From the NCBI GenBank assembly GCA_035551355.1, contig DASZNF010000108.1, positions 74,630-138,629 of the forward strand: a stretch of DNA of 64,000 nt, written 5' to 3'. Under the pieces are notes generated by a model. That model had not been told where the DNA came from and ran no database searches. It worked only from the letters and a program-made list of their open reading frames with translations. Position numbers and translations under genes: made by a program. Below, piece by piece: positions 50,468 through 58,802 of this stretch (position 1 is its first letter; the number at the start of each line of letters is the position of its first letter). Source of the DNA: DATATV01 sp035551355 (GTDB taxonomy: Bacteria > Actinomycetota > Actinomycetes > Mycobacteriales > Pseudonocardiaceae).

Positions 50468-51544
50468 GTGAGCACCGAGACTTCCACCGGCCGGACCGCG
50501 GTGACCAACGTGCGGGTGTTCGACGGCGAGGGCCTGTCCGAGCCGCGCACCGTGCTGATCGACGGCGAGAAGATCGGCACGGCGGGCGGGGACGCCGCGG
50601 AGTTCGACGGCGCGGGCGGGGTGCTGCTGCCCGGCCTGATCGACGCGCACATCCACCTGCACGGCCGGGACACGCTGGAAAAGCTCTGCGCCCACGGCGT
50701 GACCACCGGCCTGGACATGGCCACCTGGCCGCCCGAGCGGCTGGCCGAACTGCGCGGTGTGCCGGGTTTGACGGATATCCGCAGTCCCGGGCTGCCCGCG
50801 ATCGGTCCGGGCGGGATGCACGCCAAGGTGCTCGGGCTGCCGGCCGAGGCGATCGTGCTGGATGCAGGGCAGGCGCGCGCGTTCGTGGCCGCGCGGGTGG
50901 CCGAGGGCGCGGACTATCTGAAGATCGTGGCCGAGGCGCCCGGACAGGGTGGTCCGGACAGGTCCACAATGAACACTCTGGTCGCGGAAGCCCACGCGCG
51001 CGGGCTGTCCGTGGTCGCGCACGCGGCCAGCGTGGGCGCCTACACCATGGTGCTGGACGCCGGGGCGGACCGGATCACGCACGTCCCGCTGGACGACCTG
51101 GTGGCCGAGGCGGACGTGGCGCGGATGGCCGGCAAGGTCGCCATCCCCACGCTGACCATGGCCGAGTCGATCGCGTCGTTCCGGCCGGGCGCGGACTTCG
51201 CCGCGGCCACGGCGAGCGTGACCGCGCTGTACGAGGCCGGGGTCCCCATCCTGGCCGGGACGGACGCCACCGAGCACGCGGGCCTGCCATTCGCGGTGCG
51301 GCCCGGCGAAAGCCTGCACCGGGAGCTGGAACTGCTGGTGCAGGCCGGTGTGAGCCCGGCGGCGGCGCTGCGCGCGGCCACCAGCCTGCCCGCCCGGCAT
51401 TTCGGCCTGGCCGACCGCGGCGCGATCGAACCCGGCCTGCGGGCGGATCTGGTGCTGATCGATGGCGACCCGCTGGCCGACATCCGAGCCACCCGATCGA
51501 TCCGCCGGGTGTGGTGCGGCGGGGTGGCCCACGAGCCGGCCTGA
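50468..51544 (+). CDS. Metal-dependent amidohydrolase
   Basis: A 358-residue amidohydrolase-superfamily enzyme related to imidazolonepropionase/prolidase-type proteins. The metal motif is LIDAHIHLHG (HxH), the bridging Lys is in ADYLKIVAEAP, further His ligands are in VVAHAAS and RITHVPL, and the catalytic Asp is in LAGTDATEH. The C-terminal GAIEPGLRADLVLIDGDPL closes the composite beta-sandwich. GGAG six bases before the GTG supports the start. It is divergent from the rbs operon and alone, with a terminator downstream. Substrate unknown. Confidence 0.87.
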   Translation: MSTETSTGRTAVTNVRVFDGEGLSEPRTVLIDGEKIGTAGGDAAEFDGAGGVLLPGLIDAHIHLHGRDTLEKLCAHGVTTGLDMATWPPERLAELRGVPGLTDIRSPGLPAIGPGGMHAKVLGLPAEAIVLDAGQARAFVAARVAEGADYLKIVAEAPGQGGPDRSTMNTLVAEAHARGLSVVAHAASVGAYTMVLDAGADRITHVPLDDLVAEADVARMAGKVAIPTLTMAESIASFRPGADFAAATASVTALYEAGVPILAGTDATEHAGLPFAVRPGESLHRELELLVQAGVSPAAALRAATSLPARHFGLADRGAIEPGLRADLVLIDGDPLADIRATRSIRRVWCGGVAHEPA

Positions 51545-51597
51545 GTGGGCGGACCCGGCCGGAGGTCGCCTGCGGGCCGGCGTTGGCTGAAATCCGG

Positions 51598-51632
51598 AAC
51601 CGGGAACCGGCCACTGTGGACGGTTCCCGGTT
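51598..51632. terminator. Convergent terminator between amidohydrolase and ClpP-like genes
   Basis: Arms AACCGGGAACCG (51598-51609) and CGGTTCCCGGTT (51621-51632) pair across an 11-base loop, followed by TTGCT. The loop itself is a near copy of the palindrome TCCACTGTGGA. Confidence 0.75.
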
Positions 51633-51653
51633 TGCTACCGATGAATTGGCTTG

Positions 51654-52313
51654 CTATTGCTGGCTTTTCGCCGCGCGGGACTGGACTTCGTCGGCGAGTC
51701 CGTAGGCCACCGAATCCTCGGCGTTGAGCAGCTTGGGCCGCTCGATGTCGTTGTGGATCTGGGATTTCGATTGGCCGGTGCGCGCGGCGAGGATGGCCTC
51801 CACCTGGTCGCGCACCCAGGCCGCCTTGTCCCGTTCGATGGTGGCGTCCGTGGCGTCGGCGGTGCGGGGCTGCTCGACGGTGGGCTGGTTGAGCACGGCG
51901 TACGCGGTCGGCAGCATGACCCGGCGACCAGGCGCGCCCGCGGCCAGCAGCACCGCGGCCGGGCCCTCGGCCTGGCCGACGCACACCGTGCGCACTCCGG
52001 CCCGCACCTGGTCCATCGCGTCGTACACGGCGAGCATCGCCGAATAGGAGCCGCCCGGACAGTTCAGCCGCAGGATGATCTCGGCCTCCGGGTCCTCGGC
52101 GTCCAGATCCACCAGCTTGGCCACCAGGTCGTTGGCCGCGGCGTCGTCCAGCCGGTTGCCCAGCATGATGATGCGCCTGCGGTACAGCCGCTGGAACGGG
52201 TCGAACTCCGCCTCCTGGGGCCGGACGGGCTCGAACGGGTGGGGGAGTCCGCGGCGGGGCGGCGGCTGCGGTTTCGGTGCGAAGTCGGGCAGTCCGGGGT
52301 AGGGCACGTGCAC
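51654..52313 (-). CDS. ClpP-like protein lacking the catalytic triad
   Basis: A 219-residue ClpP-fold protein. The fold markers are present: RIIMLGNRLDDAAANDL, EIILRLNCPGGSYSAMLAVYD, VGQAEGPAAVLLAAG and TGQSKSQIHNDIERPKLLNAEDSVAYGLADEV. Against E. coli ClpP from memory, the nucleophile Ser of GQAAS is Gly117, the catalytic His of MIHQP is Asn142 and the triad Asp is Pro193. It should therefore be proteolytically dead, like ClpR subunits. An N-terminal Pro-rich extension of about 30 residues replaces the usual short leader. GAGGAGG seven bases before the GTG at 52313 fixes the start. It may join mixed ClpP rings or act alone. Confidence 0.85.
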   Translation of the reverse strand: MHVPYPGLPDFAPKPQPPPRRGLPHPFEPVRPQEAEFDPFQRLYRRRIIMLGNRLDDAAANDLVAKLVDLDAEDPEAEIILRLNCPGGSYSAMLAVYDAMDQVRAGVRTVCVGQAEGPAAVLLAAGAPGRRVMLPTAYAVLNQPTVEQPRTADATDATIERDKAAWVRDQVEAILAARTGQSKSQIHNDIERPKLLNAEDSVAYGLADEVQSRAAKSQQ

Positions 52314-52441
52314 GGTGACACCTCCTCGTTCGCTCGCGGGCACTGCCGTGACCTAACGGTACGCCGCGCCCGCCGCCTCAACCGGAGGTTTCGCGATCAG
52401 CGCAACGCCCGGCACTGGTCAACCCCGGACGGCCGCGCGGG

Positions 52442-55156
52442 TCAGTGGCCGTCGAGCAGGTCGGCCAGCGCCTTGCTCGCCTCCTCGCCGTTGCTCAAGT
52501 CCTGGCGGGCCAGGTATTTCGGCAGCTCGGCCGGGGGCTCGGACAGGTAGGGGGCGGCCAGACGGGCCAGGTTGGCCTCGTCCTCGGCCAGGCCGTGCCA
52601 GACCAGCAACTCCACCGTGCGCGACCACATTTCCTTGTCGTCCAACAGTTCGCGCACCGTGCTGATCGGCCCGGTATCGGCGACCGGATCGGGCACGGTC
52701 CAGGAGTGGGTGCCGTTGCCGACGCCCACCACCTCGCCGCCCGGCAGGTGCACCGCCGCCCGCGTGCCGGGCGGCACGGTGACCGTCAGCTGGAACTGGC
52801 CGGCCGACCTCGTCCAGGACACCTCGGCCCGGCCGTACGGGGTGTCGTGCCGGGCCGACGCGTGGGTCAACCCGTTGCGGGGCAACGGGTTGACCTCGAT
52901 CTTCCGGTAGCCGGGCGCGGCCGGGGCCAGTCCGGCCACGCCGCGGTGCAGCCAGTCGGCCACCGCACCCAGTGCGTAGTGGTTGAACGAGGTCATCTGG
53001 CCCGGATTGATCGAACCGTCCGGCAGCATGCTGTCCCAGCGTTCCCACACCGTGGTCGCACCCATGGTCACCGGGTACAGCCAGGACGGGCAGCCTCGCT
53101 CCAGCAGCAGCCGGAAGGCCACCGCCACGTGCCCGGTCTGGCACAGCGCGTCGGTCACCAGGGGAGTGCCGACGAAACCGGTGGCTATCCGGAAACCGTT
53201 GGCCCGCAACAGATCCGCCAGCCGGTGTCCGGCCGCGATCCGTTGCGCCTCGGTGGGTAGCAACGCCCAGGCGATGGCCTGGGCGTACACCGTGGGCGCG
53301 TCGGAGAGCACCCGGCCCGCCTCGGTCACGTAGTGCCGGGCGAACGCCGCGCGGGTGCGCCGGGCCAGCGCCACGTAGGGTTGCGGGTCCGCGCCGAGGA
53401 TCTCCGCGGTCCGGGCCACCAGATCGGCCGAGTGGGCCAGGTAGGCGGTGGCCACCACATCCGGATTCGCGGTGGCGGCAAAGGGATCGTCCGGCGGCGC
53501 GGCCGGGTCCAGCCAGTCGCCGAACTGGAAACCGCCTGCCCACACGCCATCCGTGGTCAGCGTGGCGATCTTGTCCACCCAGGCCCGCATGCTGTCGAAC
53601 TGCCGGGCCAGGATCCCGACGTCGCCGAACCGTTGGTAGAGAACCCAGGGCACCACCACGGCCGCGTCGCCCCACGCGGTGGCGGTCGGTTCCTCGGTGC
53701 GCAGCACGTCCGGAATGACGAACGGCACCGAGCCGTCCGGGAACTGTTCGGCCGCCAGATCGGCCAGCCAGCTGCGCAGAAAACCCGCGGTGTCGTAGAG
53801 GAAGCTGGCGGTCGGGCAGAACACCTGGATGTCCCCGGTCCAGCCCAGCCGCTCGTCGCGCTGCGGGCAGTCCGTTGGTATGTCGAAGAAGTTGCCGCGC
53901 ATGGCCCAGACCACGTTCTGGTGGAACCGGTTGACCTCGGCCTCTGAGCACTCGAACCAGCCGGTGCGCCGCAGATCGGTGCCGATCACCACTGCCTCGG
54001 CCGTCCAGTCCGCGACCCCGGTGATCTCGGCGTACCGGAAGCCGTGGAAGGTCAGCGCCGGCTCCAGCACGTGCTCGCCCTCGGGCACCACCCAGGTGTC
54101 GGTGGCCTTGGCGCTGCGCAGCGGGCGCACGCCGAGTTCACCGTGGTCGAGCACCTCGGCGTGCCGCACGGCGATCTCGGCCGGGCCGCGCACCCGCAGC
54201 CGCACCCGGCCGACCAGGTTCTGGCCGAAGTCGACCAGGGTGGCCCCCGATGGCGAGGACCAGGTGGTGCGCGCGGGCAGCACTTCGGTGGGGCGCACCG
54301 GCGGACCGTCCGGTGCGACCAGCCTGCCCAACTCCCCGGGCACCACCTCCACTTCATCCACTGTGGACGCGAGTGTCGTGAGGTCGGTGTGCTGGCCGTC
54401 GTAGAGGTCGTTGGCCAGGATCGGGCTGGGCCGCGCGGTCCAGTGTTCGTCGGTTCCGATGGTCTCGGTCGAGCCGTCAGCGTAGGTCACCTCCAACTGG
54501 GCCAGCAGGGCCAGCCGGTCGCCGTACAGGCCGCCGCGGCCCTGCCAGGCCAGCCGGCCGCGGTGCCATCCGTTGCCCAGCAACACATCCAGCGTGTTCT
54601 CGCCCGCCCGCAACAGCCCGGTCACGTCGTGCGTCTGGTAGCGCAGCCGGTGTTGGTAGGCGGTCCAGCCGGGGGCCAGCACCTCGTCGCCGACCGGCGC
54701 TCCGTTCAGCTCGGCCTGGTACACGCCGTGCGCGGTGAGGTACAGCCGGGCCGAGGTGATCTCCGCGCGCAGCGGCACGGTGCGGGACAGGATCGGGGCG
54801 GGTGCGTCGATTCCGCCGATGGTGACCGGGCTGACGAACCGGGCCGACCAGTCCGATTCGGTCAGCAGCCCGGTCTCCACGGTGGCCGGTTCGCTCCACG
54901 CCGACCAGTCGCCGCCGCCGGCCACCCGGACCCGCACGGTGGCCCGCTGCCGGGCCGACAGTGGCGAGAACGGCCAGGGGACCAGGATCTGCTCGGCCGA
55001 CTCGACCCGCGCGGTGACTCCGTCCCAGTCCAGTTCGTAGGCGGTCTGCGCCCAGTTCGGTTCGTCGGTGCTCACCCGCCAGGACAGCCGGGGCGCGGCC
55101 GTCCCGATGCCCAGCGGATGGTCGGAATGTTCGAAGCGGACCGGATGGACGATCAC
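52442..55156 (-). CDS. Alpha-L-rhamnosidase, GH78
   Basis: A 904-residue cytoplasmic (no signal peptide) inverting glycosidase. Domains in order: an N-terminal Fn3-like domain (GTAAPRLSWRV), a beta-sandwich domain at about 125-290 (ARLYLTAHGVYQAELNG, LLGNGWHRGRLAW), the (alpha/alpha)6 catalytic domain at about 405-745 with FFDIPTDCPQRDERLGWTGD carrying acidic residues, and a C-terminal beta domain. About 80 further helical residues (WSRTVELLVWHGLAEDEANL...) are not typical. The GTG start has GGGGG eight bases upstream. It lies 54 bp after the MFS gene in one operon, implying import and hydrolysis of rhamnosides. Confidence 0.9.
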   Translation of the reverse strand: MIVHPVRFEHSDHPLGIGTAAPRLSWRVSTDEPNWAQTAYELDWDGVTARVESAEQILVPWPFSPLSARQRATVRVRVAGGGDWSAWSEPATVETGLLTESDWSARFVSPVTIGGIDAPAPILSRTVPLRAEITSARLYLTAHGVYQAELNGAPVGDEVLAPGWTAYQHRLRYQTHDVTGLLRAGENTLDVLLGNGWHRGRLAWQGRGGLYGDRLALLAQLEVTYADGSTETIGTDEHWTARPSPILANDLYDGQHTDLTTLASTVDEVEVVPGELGRLVAPDGPPVRPTEVLPARTTWSSPSGATLVDFGQNLVGRVRLRVRGPAEIAVRHAEVLDHGELGVRPLRSAKATDTWVVPEGEHVLEPALTFHGFRYAEITGVADWTAEAVVIGTDLRRTGWFECSEAEVNRFHQNVVWAMRGNFFDIPTDCPQRDERLGWTGDIQVFCPTASFLYDTAGFLRSWLADLAAEQFPDGSVPFVIPDVLRTEEPTATAWGDAAVVVPWVLYQRFGDVGILARQFDSMRAWVDKIATLTTDGVWAGGFQFGDWLDPAAPPDDPFAATANPDVVATAYLAHSADLVARTAEILGADPQPYVALARRTRAAFARHYVTEAGRVLSDAPTVYAQAIAWALLPTEAQRIAAGHRLADLLRANGFRIATGFVGTPLVTDALCQTGHVAVAFRLLLERGCPSWLYPVTMGATTVWERWDSMLPDGSINPGQMTSFNHYALGAVADWLHRGVAGLAPAAPGYRKIEVNPLPRNGLTHASARHDTPYGRAEVSWTRSAGQFQLTVTVPPGTRAAVHLPGGEVVGVGNGTHSWTVPDPVADTGPISTVRELLDDKEMWSRTVELLVWHGLAEDEANLARLAAPYLSEPPAELPKYLARQDLSNGEEASKALADLLDGH

Positions 55157-55210
55157 GCCACTTACCCCCTCGGTTCGACGAGTGTCGGAATCGTTGTGGT
55201 AGCGGGAAAA

Positions 55211-56491
55211 TCAGGTGGTCAGTCGCTCGGACTGGATCTGTTCCAGCGACTTGCCGGTGGTGTCGGGCATGAAGAAGAAGCCCAGCACGGCGCTGATCAA
55301 CAGGAACAGCGACAGCAACGCGGCCACCGGCCGGATGCCCGCGCCGGCCAGCACCGGCACGAAGAAGCTCCACACCCCCAGTACGGTCCGGGCCACGCCG
55401 AAGGTAACGCCCTGCGCGGTGCCCCGCAGCAGCGTGGGGAACAGTTCCTGGCTGAAGATCTTGTACACCGCCTCGCCGGCGAAGGCCGAGCCGACGGCGA
55501 ACAGCGCGATGTTCAGGATGATGACCGGAACACTGAACGGCAAGGCCAGGAACACCAGGTAGGCCAGCACATTGAGCACCGCGCCGAAGCCCCACAACCG
55601 GCGCCGGGTGTGGTGCGAGAGGTCCACCTTGCGCATGAACACGATGGTGCCCACGATACCGATCACGAAGCCGGCACAGGACAACGCGACACCGGCGGCC
55701 TGGCTGCCCGCGTGCAGGGTCTTCACGATGTAGGGGGTGAAGATGCCCGAGGTGCCCGCGGCCAGGTTCCAGAACACATAGATGCCCGCGGTCCAGGCCA
55801 GCGCGCGCAGGTTGGGGCCGCGGAACAGCGCCCGGACCTGTTCCCTGACCAGGCTGGTGCAGGCCGAACTCCAACGGGCCGACTCGGCAAGACCGCGGCG
55901 CATCGCCCAGGTCACCAGCGACACCACGAACAGCATGCCGAACACGACCCGGATGCCCAGCAGCCCCAACGGGGACAGCGCCAGCGCGAGCACCAGTACC
56001 ACGACCGGGCCGGTGTTCCAGGCGATCTGGGTGAGGGACAACAGTTTCCCGCGCGCCTTGGCCGGGGAGAACTCGCCGACCAGCGCCAGCGAGGTGGGCA
56101 CGTCGGTGCCGACCGCGAGGCCGACCACGAAGGTGCCGACGAACAGCATCGGTACGTTCACCGCAAGGGCGATGCACGCGATGCCGGCCGCGTAGACGAG
56201 GAGATCGTACTTATATATGCGTTTGCGGCCTAGTCTGTCGCCGAGCCGGCCGCCGATGAATGCGCCGATGGCACAGCCGATGGCGTTGGGGCCGATCGCG
56301 GCCAGCGCGCCGACGGCGCCGCTGGACAAGGCGAGATAGGTCTGGAACAGAGTGAGTCCGGCACCGAGGGCGACGATGGAGCCTGCGTCCAGATAGGAGG
56401 CCATTCCGGCCAGCACGGACCATTTCCACTGTTGACGGGTGACGTTCTGGTCGTCCTCGGTGGTCCCGAGGCCCACCTCCGCTGAAGTCAT
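55211..56491 (-). CDS. MFS sugar-type transporter, probable rhamnoside importer
   Basis: A 426-residue, 12-helix MFS protein of the sugar/metabolite-proton symporter type. Loop 2-3 has GGRLGDRLGRKRIYK, the helix 4 region has GLAVGTDVPTSLALVGEFSPAKARG, and the end MPDTTGKSLEQIQSE is typical of sugar porters. AGGGGA five bases before the ATG fixes the start. It heads the rhamnosidase operon, and two LacI boxes lie upstream, so it most likely imports rhamnose-containing glycosides (inference). Confidence 0.87.
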   Translation of the reverse strand: MTSAEVGLGTTEDDQNVTRQQWKWSVLAGMASYLDAGSIVALGAGLTLFQTYLALSSGAVGALAAIGPNAIGCAIGAFIGGRLGDRLGRKRIYKYDLLVYAAGIACIALAVNVPMLFVGTFVVGLAVGTDVPTSLALVGEFSPAKARGKLLSLTQIAWNTGPVVVLVLALALSPLGLLGIRVVFGMLFVVSLVTWAMRRGLAESARWSSACTSLVREQVRALFRGPNLRALAWTAGIYVFWNLAAGTSGIFTPYIVKTLHAGSQAAGVALSCAGFVIGIVGTIVFMRKVDLSHHTRRRLWGFGAVLNVLAYLVFLALPFSVPVIILNIALFAVGSAFAGEAVYKIFSQELFPTLLRGTAQGVTFGVARTVLGVWSFFVPVLAGAGIRPVAALLSLFLLISAVLGFFFMPDTTGKSLEQIQSERLTT

Positions 56492-56529
56492 GGGAGTCCC
56501 CTATGCGTCGTTGCGTAGGTTTCCTGCCT

Positions 56530-56541
56530 TGAAACGGTTTA
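56530..56541. promoter_or_regulatory. LacI box 1 upstream of the rhamnosidase operon
   Basis: TGAAACGGTTTA has the central CG and flanking A/T runs of LacI operators. It lies 39 bp before the MFS start and has an inverted near copy 77 bp away. Confidence 0.65.
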
Positions 56542-56606
56542 ATAGACGAGGGTACGCAACGAATGTCAACATCACAAGACCCACACCGAATTGTGACCGT
56601 CGGTGA

Positions 56607-56618
56607 TAAATCGTTTCA
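56607..56618. promoter_or_regulatory. LacI box 2 upstream of the rhamnosidase operon
   Basis: TAAATCGTTTCA, which on the minus strand reads TGAAACGATTTA and so matches box 1 at 11 of 12 positions. Two boxes 77 bp apart, about seven helical turns, would allow repression by looping. Confidence 0.65.
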
Positions 56619-56824
56619 GTACGATCATCCTGTTTGGTCGCGGGATTGATTGTCCTCTTCGGACAGTGTCAGATGGAGGGCTGGCTCGCGCCGCGCAACC
56701 GGTAGCCCGAGCGTTCGGCGAACGTGGCGGTCAGCGCGAACCGGTCGCCTCGCACCAGGGTCTGCCGCCATTCCACCGCGGCGCCGTGGGCGCGACCGGG
56801 CCGGTCGATCGCGAGCTAGCTGAG

Positions 56825-57100
56825 CTAGCGCCCGCGCATCCGGGTGGCGGCCAGGAACGGGCTGGTCGCGGCTAGAACCGCGCCCACCGCGGACACCCAG
56901 ACCAGGTGCACGTCGTCGCCGAGCACCACGAGGGTGAACCCGGCGCCCACCACGAGCAGGATGAGCACTCCGGACAGCACGGAGTGGCCGATGGGCTCGC
57001 TGTAGCGGCCGCCCAGTCGTCGGGCCAAGCTGGGATCCTGGTCGGCCAGCGCGCGTTCCAACCCGTCCAGTGCGCGCTGTTCCTTCTTGTTGAGCGGCAT
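56825..57100 (-). CDS. DUF3040 membrane protein
   Basis: A 91-residue actinobacterial DUF3040 protein. The defining N-terminus is PLNKKEQRALDGLERALADQDPSLARRL, followed by two hydrophobic helices (about 45-65 and 68-85). ATG 57100 has AGGA at the right spacing; longer frames add unrelated residues. It is divergent from the MarR gene across the paired operators, so it may be a target of that regulator. Function of the family is unknown. Confidence 0.82.
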   Translation of the reverse strand: MPLNKKEQRALDGLERALADQDPSLARRLGGRYSEPIGHSVLSGVLILLVVGAGFTLVVLGDDVHLVWVSAVGAVLAATSPFLAATRMRGR

Positions 57101-57136
57101 GATCGCGTCCTGGTGGGACAGGGGCGGTTGGACTTC

Positions 57137-57171
57137 TATCGCACTACGATACTTCTCCATCGTGGCACGAT
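57137..57171. promoter_or_regulatory. Paired MarR operators
   Basis: Two dyads, TATCG-CACTA-CGATA (57137-57151) and ATCGTG-G-CACGAT (57159-57171), are centred 21 bp apart, two helical turns, on one face of the DNA. They share CGATA half-sites and lie between the divergent DUF3040 and MarR genes. Confidence 0.7.
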
Positions 57172-57219
57172 ACAAGAGGAGAATGTCCCGAACATGACCG
57201 ATCAGGCGGGAGCGCCGCG

Positions 57220-57636
57220 ATGCCCGAGTTGAGCCCTGGCGACTACCAGACGCTGCTGGACTTCCGCACCTCGCTGCGCCGGTTCGAGCGGTGGAGTGAA
57301 GATCAGGCCAGATCCGTCGGCCTGACGCCGGCCCAGCATCAGCTGCTGCTCGCGGTGAAGGGGCATCCGGGCGAGCGCGGCCCCACCATCAGCGACATCG
57401 CCGAATACCTGACCGTGCGTCACCACAGCGCGGTCGGCCTGGTCGACCGCGCGGAAATGGCCGGGCTGATCACCCGGCTCCGGGACACCGTGGACACCCG
57501 GGCGGTGCGGCTGGCGTTGACCATGGCCGGCCAGCAACGCATCGCCCAGCTCTCCGAGCTGCACCTGGCCGAGCTGAACCGGCTGGCGCCGATCCTGGAA
57601 CATCTGACGGCCGGCCTGTCCCAGACCGTGGATTGA
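57220..57636 (+). CDS. MarR-family transcriptional regulator
   Basis: A 138-residue winged-helix regulator. TPAQHQLLLAVKGHPGERGPTISDIAEYL leads into the recognition helix TVRHHSAVGLVDRAEMAGLI, and the wing is RDTVDTRAVRLALTMAG. The first helices (YQTLLDFRTSLRRFERWSED) form the dimer interface. GGGAG seven bases before the ATG supports the start. A 12-codon frame (57194-57232) overlaps it and could be a leader peptide. Paired operators upstream suggest autoregulation and control of the divergent DUF3040 gene. Confidence 0.85.
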   Translation: MPELSPGDYQTLLDFRTSLRRFERWSEDQARSVGLTPAQHQLLLAVKGHPGERGPTISDIAEYLTVRHHSAVGLVDRAEMAGLITRLRDTVDTRAVRLALTMAGQQRIAQLSELHLAELNRLAPILEHLTAGLSQTVD

Positions 57637-57642
57637 GCCCGC

Positions 57643-57685
57643 GTTCATGAGCCGCTTTCCGGCTGCGCGGGGTCGGCTCATGAAC
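57643..57685. terminator. Convergent terminator hairpin
   Basis: Arms GTTCATGAGCCG (57643-57654) and CGGCTCATGAAC (57674-57685) pair across a 19-base loop between the convergent MarR and cyclodeaminase-family genes. Confidence 0.65.
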
Positions 57686-57700
57686 ACGGCCCAACCCAGG

Positions 57701-58633
57701 TCAGCCGGTTGACGTCCGATACACCAGGGCCGCCGCGGCCAGATCGGCCAGACCGCTGCCCACCGCCTTGAACAGGGTCAGCTGGGCGGCGTCCCGCCTG
57801 CCCCGCACCTCACCCCGGCACAGCTGGGCCAGCGTGCCGGCCACCGCGTCCGGGCGCAGCGCGCCACTGGCCAGCGGCTGGGTCAGATCCCCCGACTCGG
57901 CCAGCGCCACCGGCGTGTCCAGGTACACCGCGCAGCGCCGCACGCACTCGTCGTCGGACTCCCGCATGCCCGGCCGGAAACTGCCGATCAGGTCCACGTG
58001 GGTGCCCGGCCGCAGCCACTCGCCGCGCAGGATCGGCGCGGTGGCCAGGGTTGAGCAGCTGATCACGTCCGCGCCGGCCGCCGCAGCGGCCAGATCGGTG
58101 ACCACCTCGGCCGGCATGCCGTCCCTGCGCAACTCGTCGACCAGGCGCGCGGCCCGGTCCGGGGTGCGGCCGTGTACCAGGACCATGTCGATGTCCAGCA
58201 CGCTGCGATAGGCCTGGGCCACCAGGCTGCCGATGTGCCCGGTGCCCACGACCAGGTGCACCGCGGCATCCCGGCGGGCCAGGTAGGAGGCGGCCAGTGC
58301 GCTGGTGGCCACGGTGCGCCGCCGGGTGAGCTCGTTGCCGTCGATGACCGCCAGATGCTCCCCGGTGACCGCGCTGGCCAGCACGAACGCCGAGGACAGG
58401 GCGGGCCGTCCGGTGACCGCGTTGGCCGGGAACACGGTGACCAGTTTCACCCCCAGATATCCGCCGTCGGTCCAGGTCGGCATTACCAGCAGAGTGGCGT
58501 CGGAGGCCGGATCGATGGTGTGGTGCTGCCGGTCCGGGGTGTGCGCGCCGCGGGCGAAACCGTTGTGCAGCGCGGGAATCAGCCGGTGGAACGGCAGTGC
58601 CGCGGCGGTCTGCTCGGCGGACACGGTCAGCAT
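57701..58633 (-). CDS. Ornithine cyclodeaminase/mu-crystallin family protein
   Basis: A 310-residue NAD(P)-dependent protein. The active-site Lys is in GGYLGVKLVTVFP, and the Rossmann dinucleotide loop is HLVVGTGHIGSLVAQAY. VISCSTLATAPIL and THVDLIGSFRPGMRESDDE are typical of the family, whose members include ornithine cyclodeaminases, alanine dehydrogenases and ketimine reductases. The Asp of the SFRPGMRESDDE region is expected to be catalytic. ATG 58633 has GAAGGG upstream. It is alone between a terminator and a divergent methyltransferase; which amino or imino acid it acts on is unknown. Confidence 0.87.
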   Translation of the reverse strand: MLTVSAEQTAAALPFHRLIPALHNGFARGAHTPDRQHHTIDPASDATLLVMPTWTDGGYLGVKLVTVFPANAVTGRPALSSAFVLASAVTGEHLAVIDGNELTRRRTVATSALAASYLARRDAAVHLVVGTGHIGSLVAQAYRSVLDIDMVLVHGRTPDRAARLVDELRRDGMPAEVVTDLAAAAAGADVISCSTLATAPILRGEWLRPGTHVDLIGSFRPGMRESDDECVRRCAVYLDTPVALAESGDLTQPLASGALRPDAVAGTLAQLCRGEVRGRRDAAQLTLFKAVGSGLADLAAAALVYRTSTG

Positions 58634-58802
58634 CGGATTTCCCTTCGCCTTGCCGTTGGCTGATCACCCTAGACCGCGCGACCGTGATCTCATGTCGCCA
58701 CCGCGGTGGAACTGGTGATGGGCCTGCTGGCCGCTCGGCGCCGCACCGTGCCCGACCTGCCTGCGGTTCCCGCAAGCGTGGCCTGAGGAGGACAATCCCG
58801 CG

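Larger units (their letters stand above)
56492..56824. other. Intergenic region with LacI boxes; no further gene seen
   Basis: About 330 bp between the MFS start and the stop of the DUF3040 gene. The left half holds the operators at 56530-56541 and 56607-56618 and relatively AT-rich promoter DNA. The right half is GC-rich; a short plus-strand frame there has neither a good start nor a recognisable product. Confidence 0.6.

Noticed and set aside
56603..56875. A 90-codon plus-strand frame before the DUF3040 gene
   Set aside because: It starts inside a LacI box, has no ribosome site and overlaps the end of the DUF3040 gene on the other strand.
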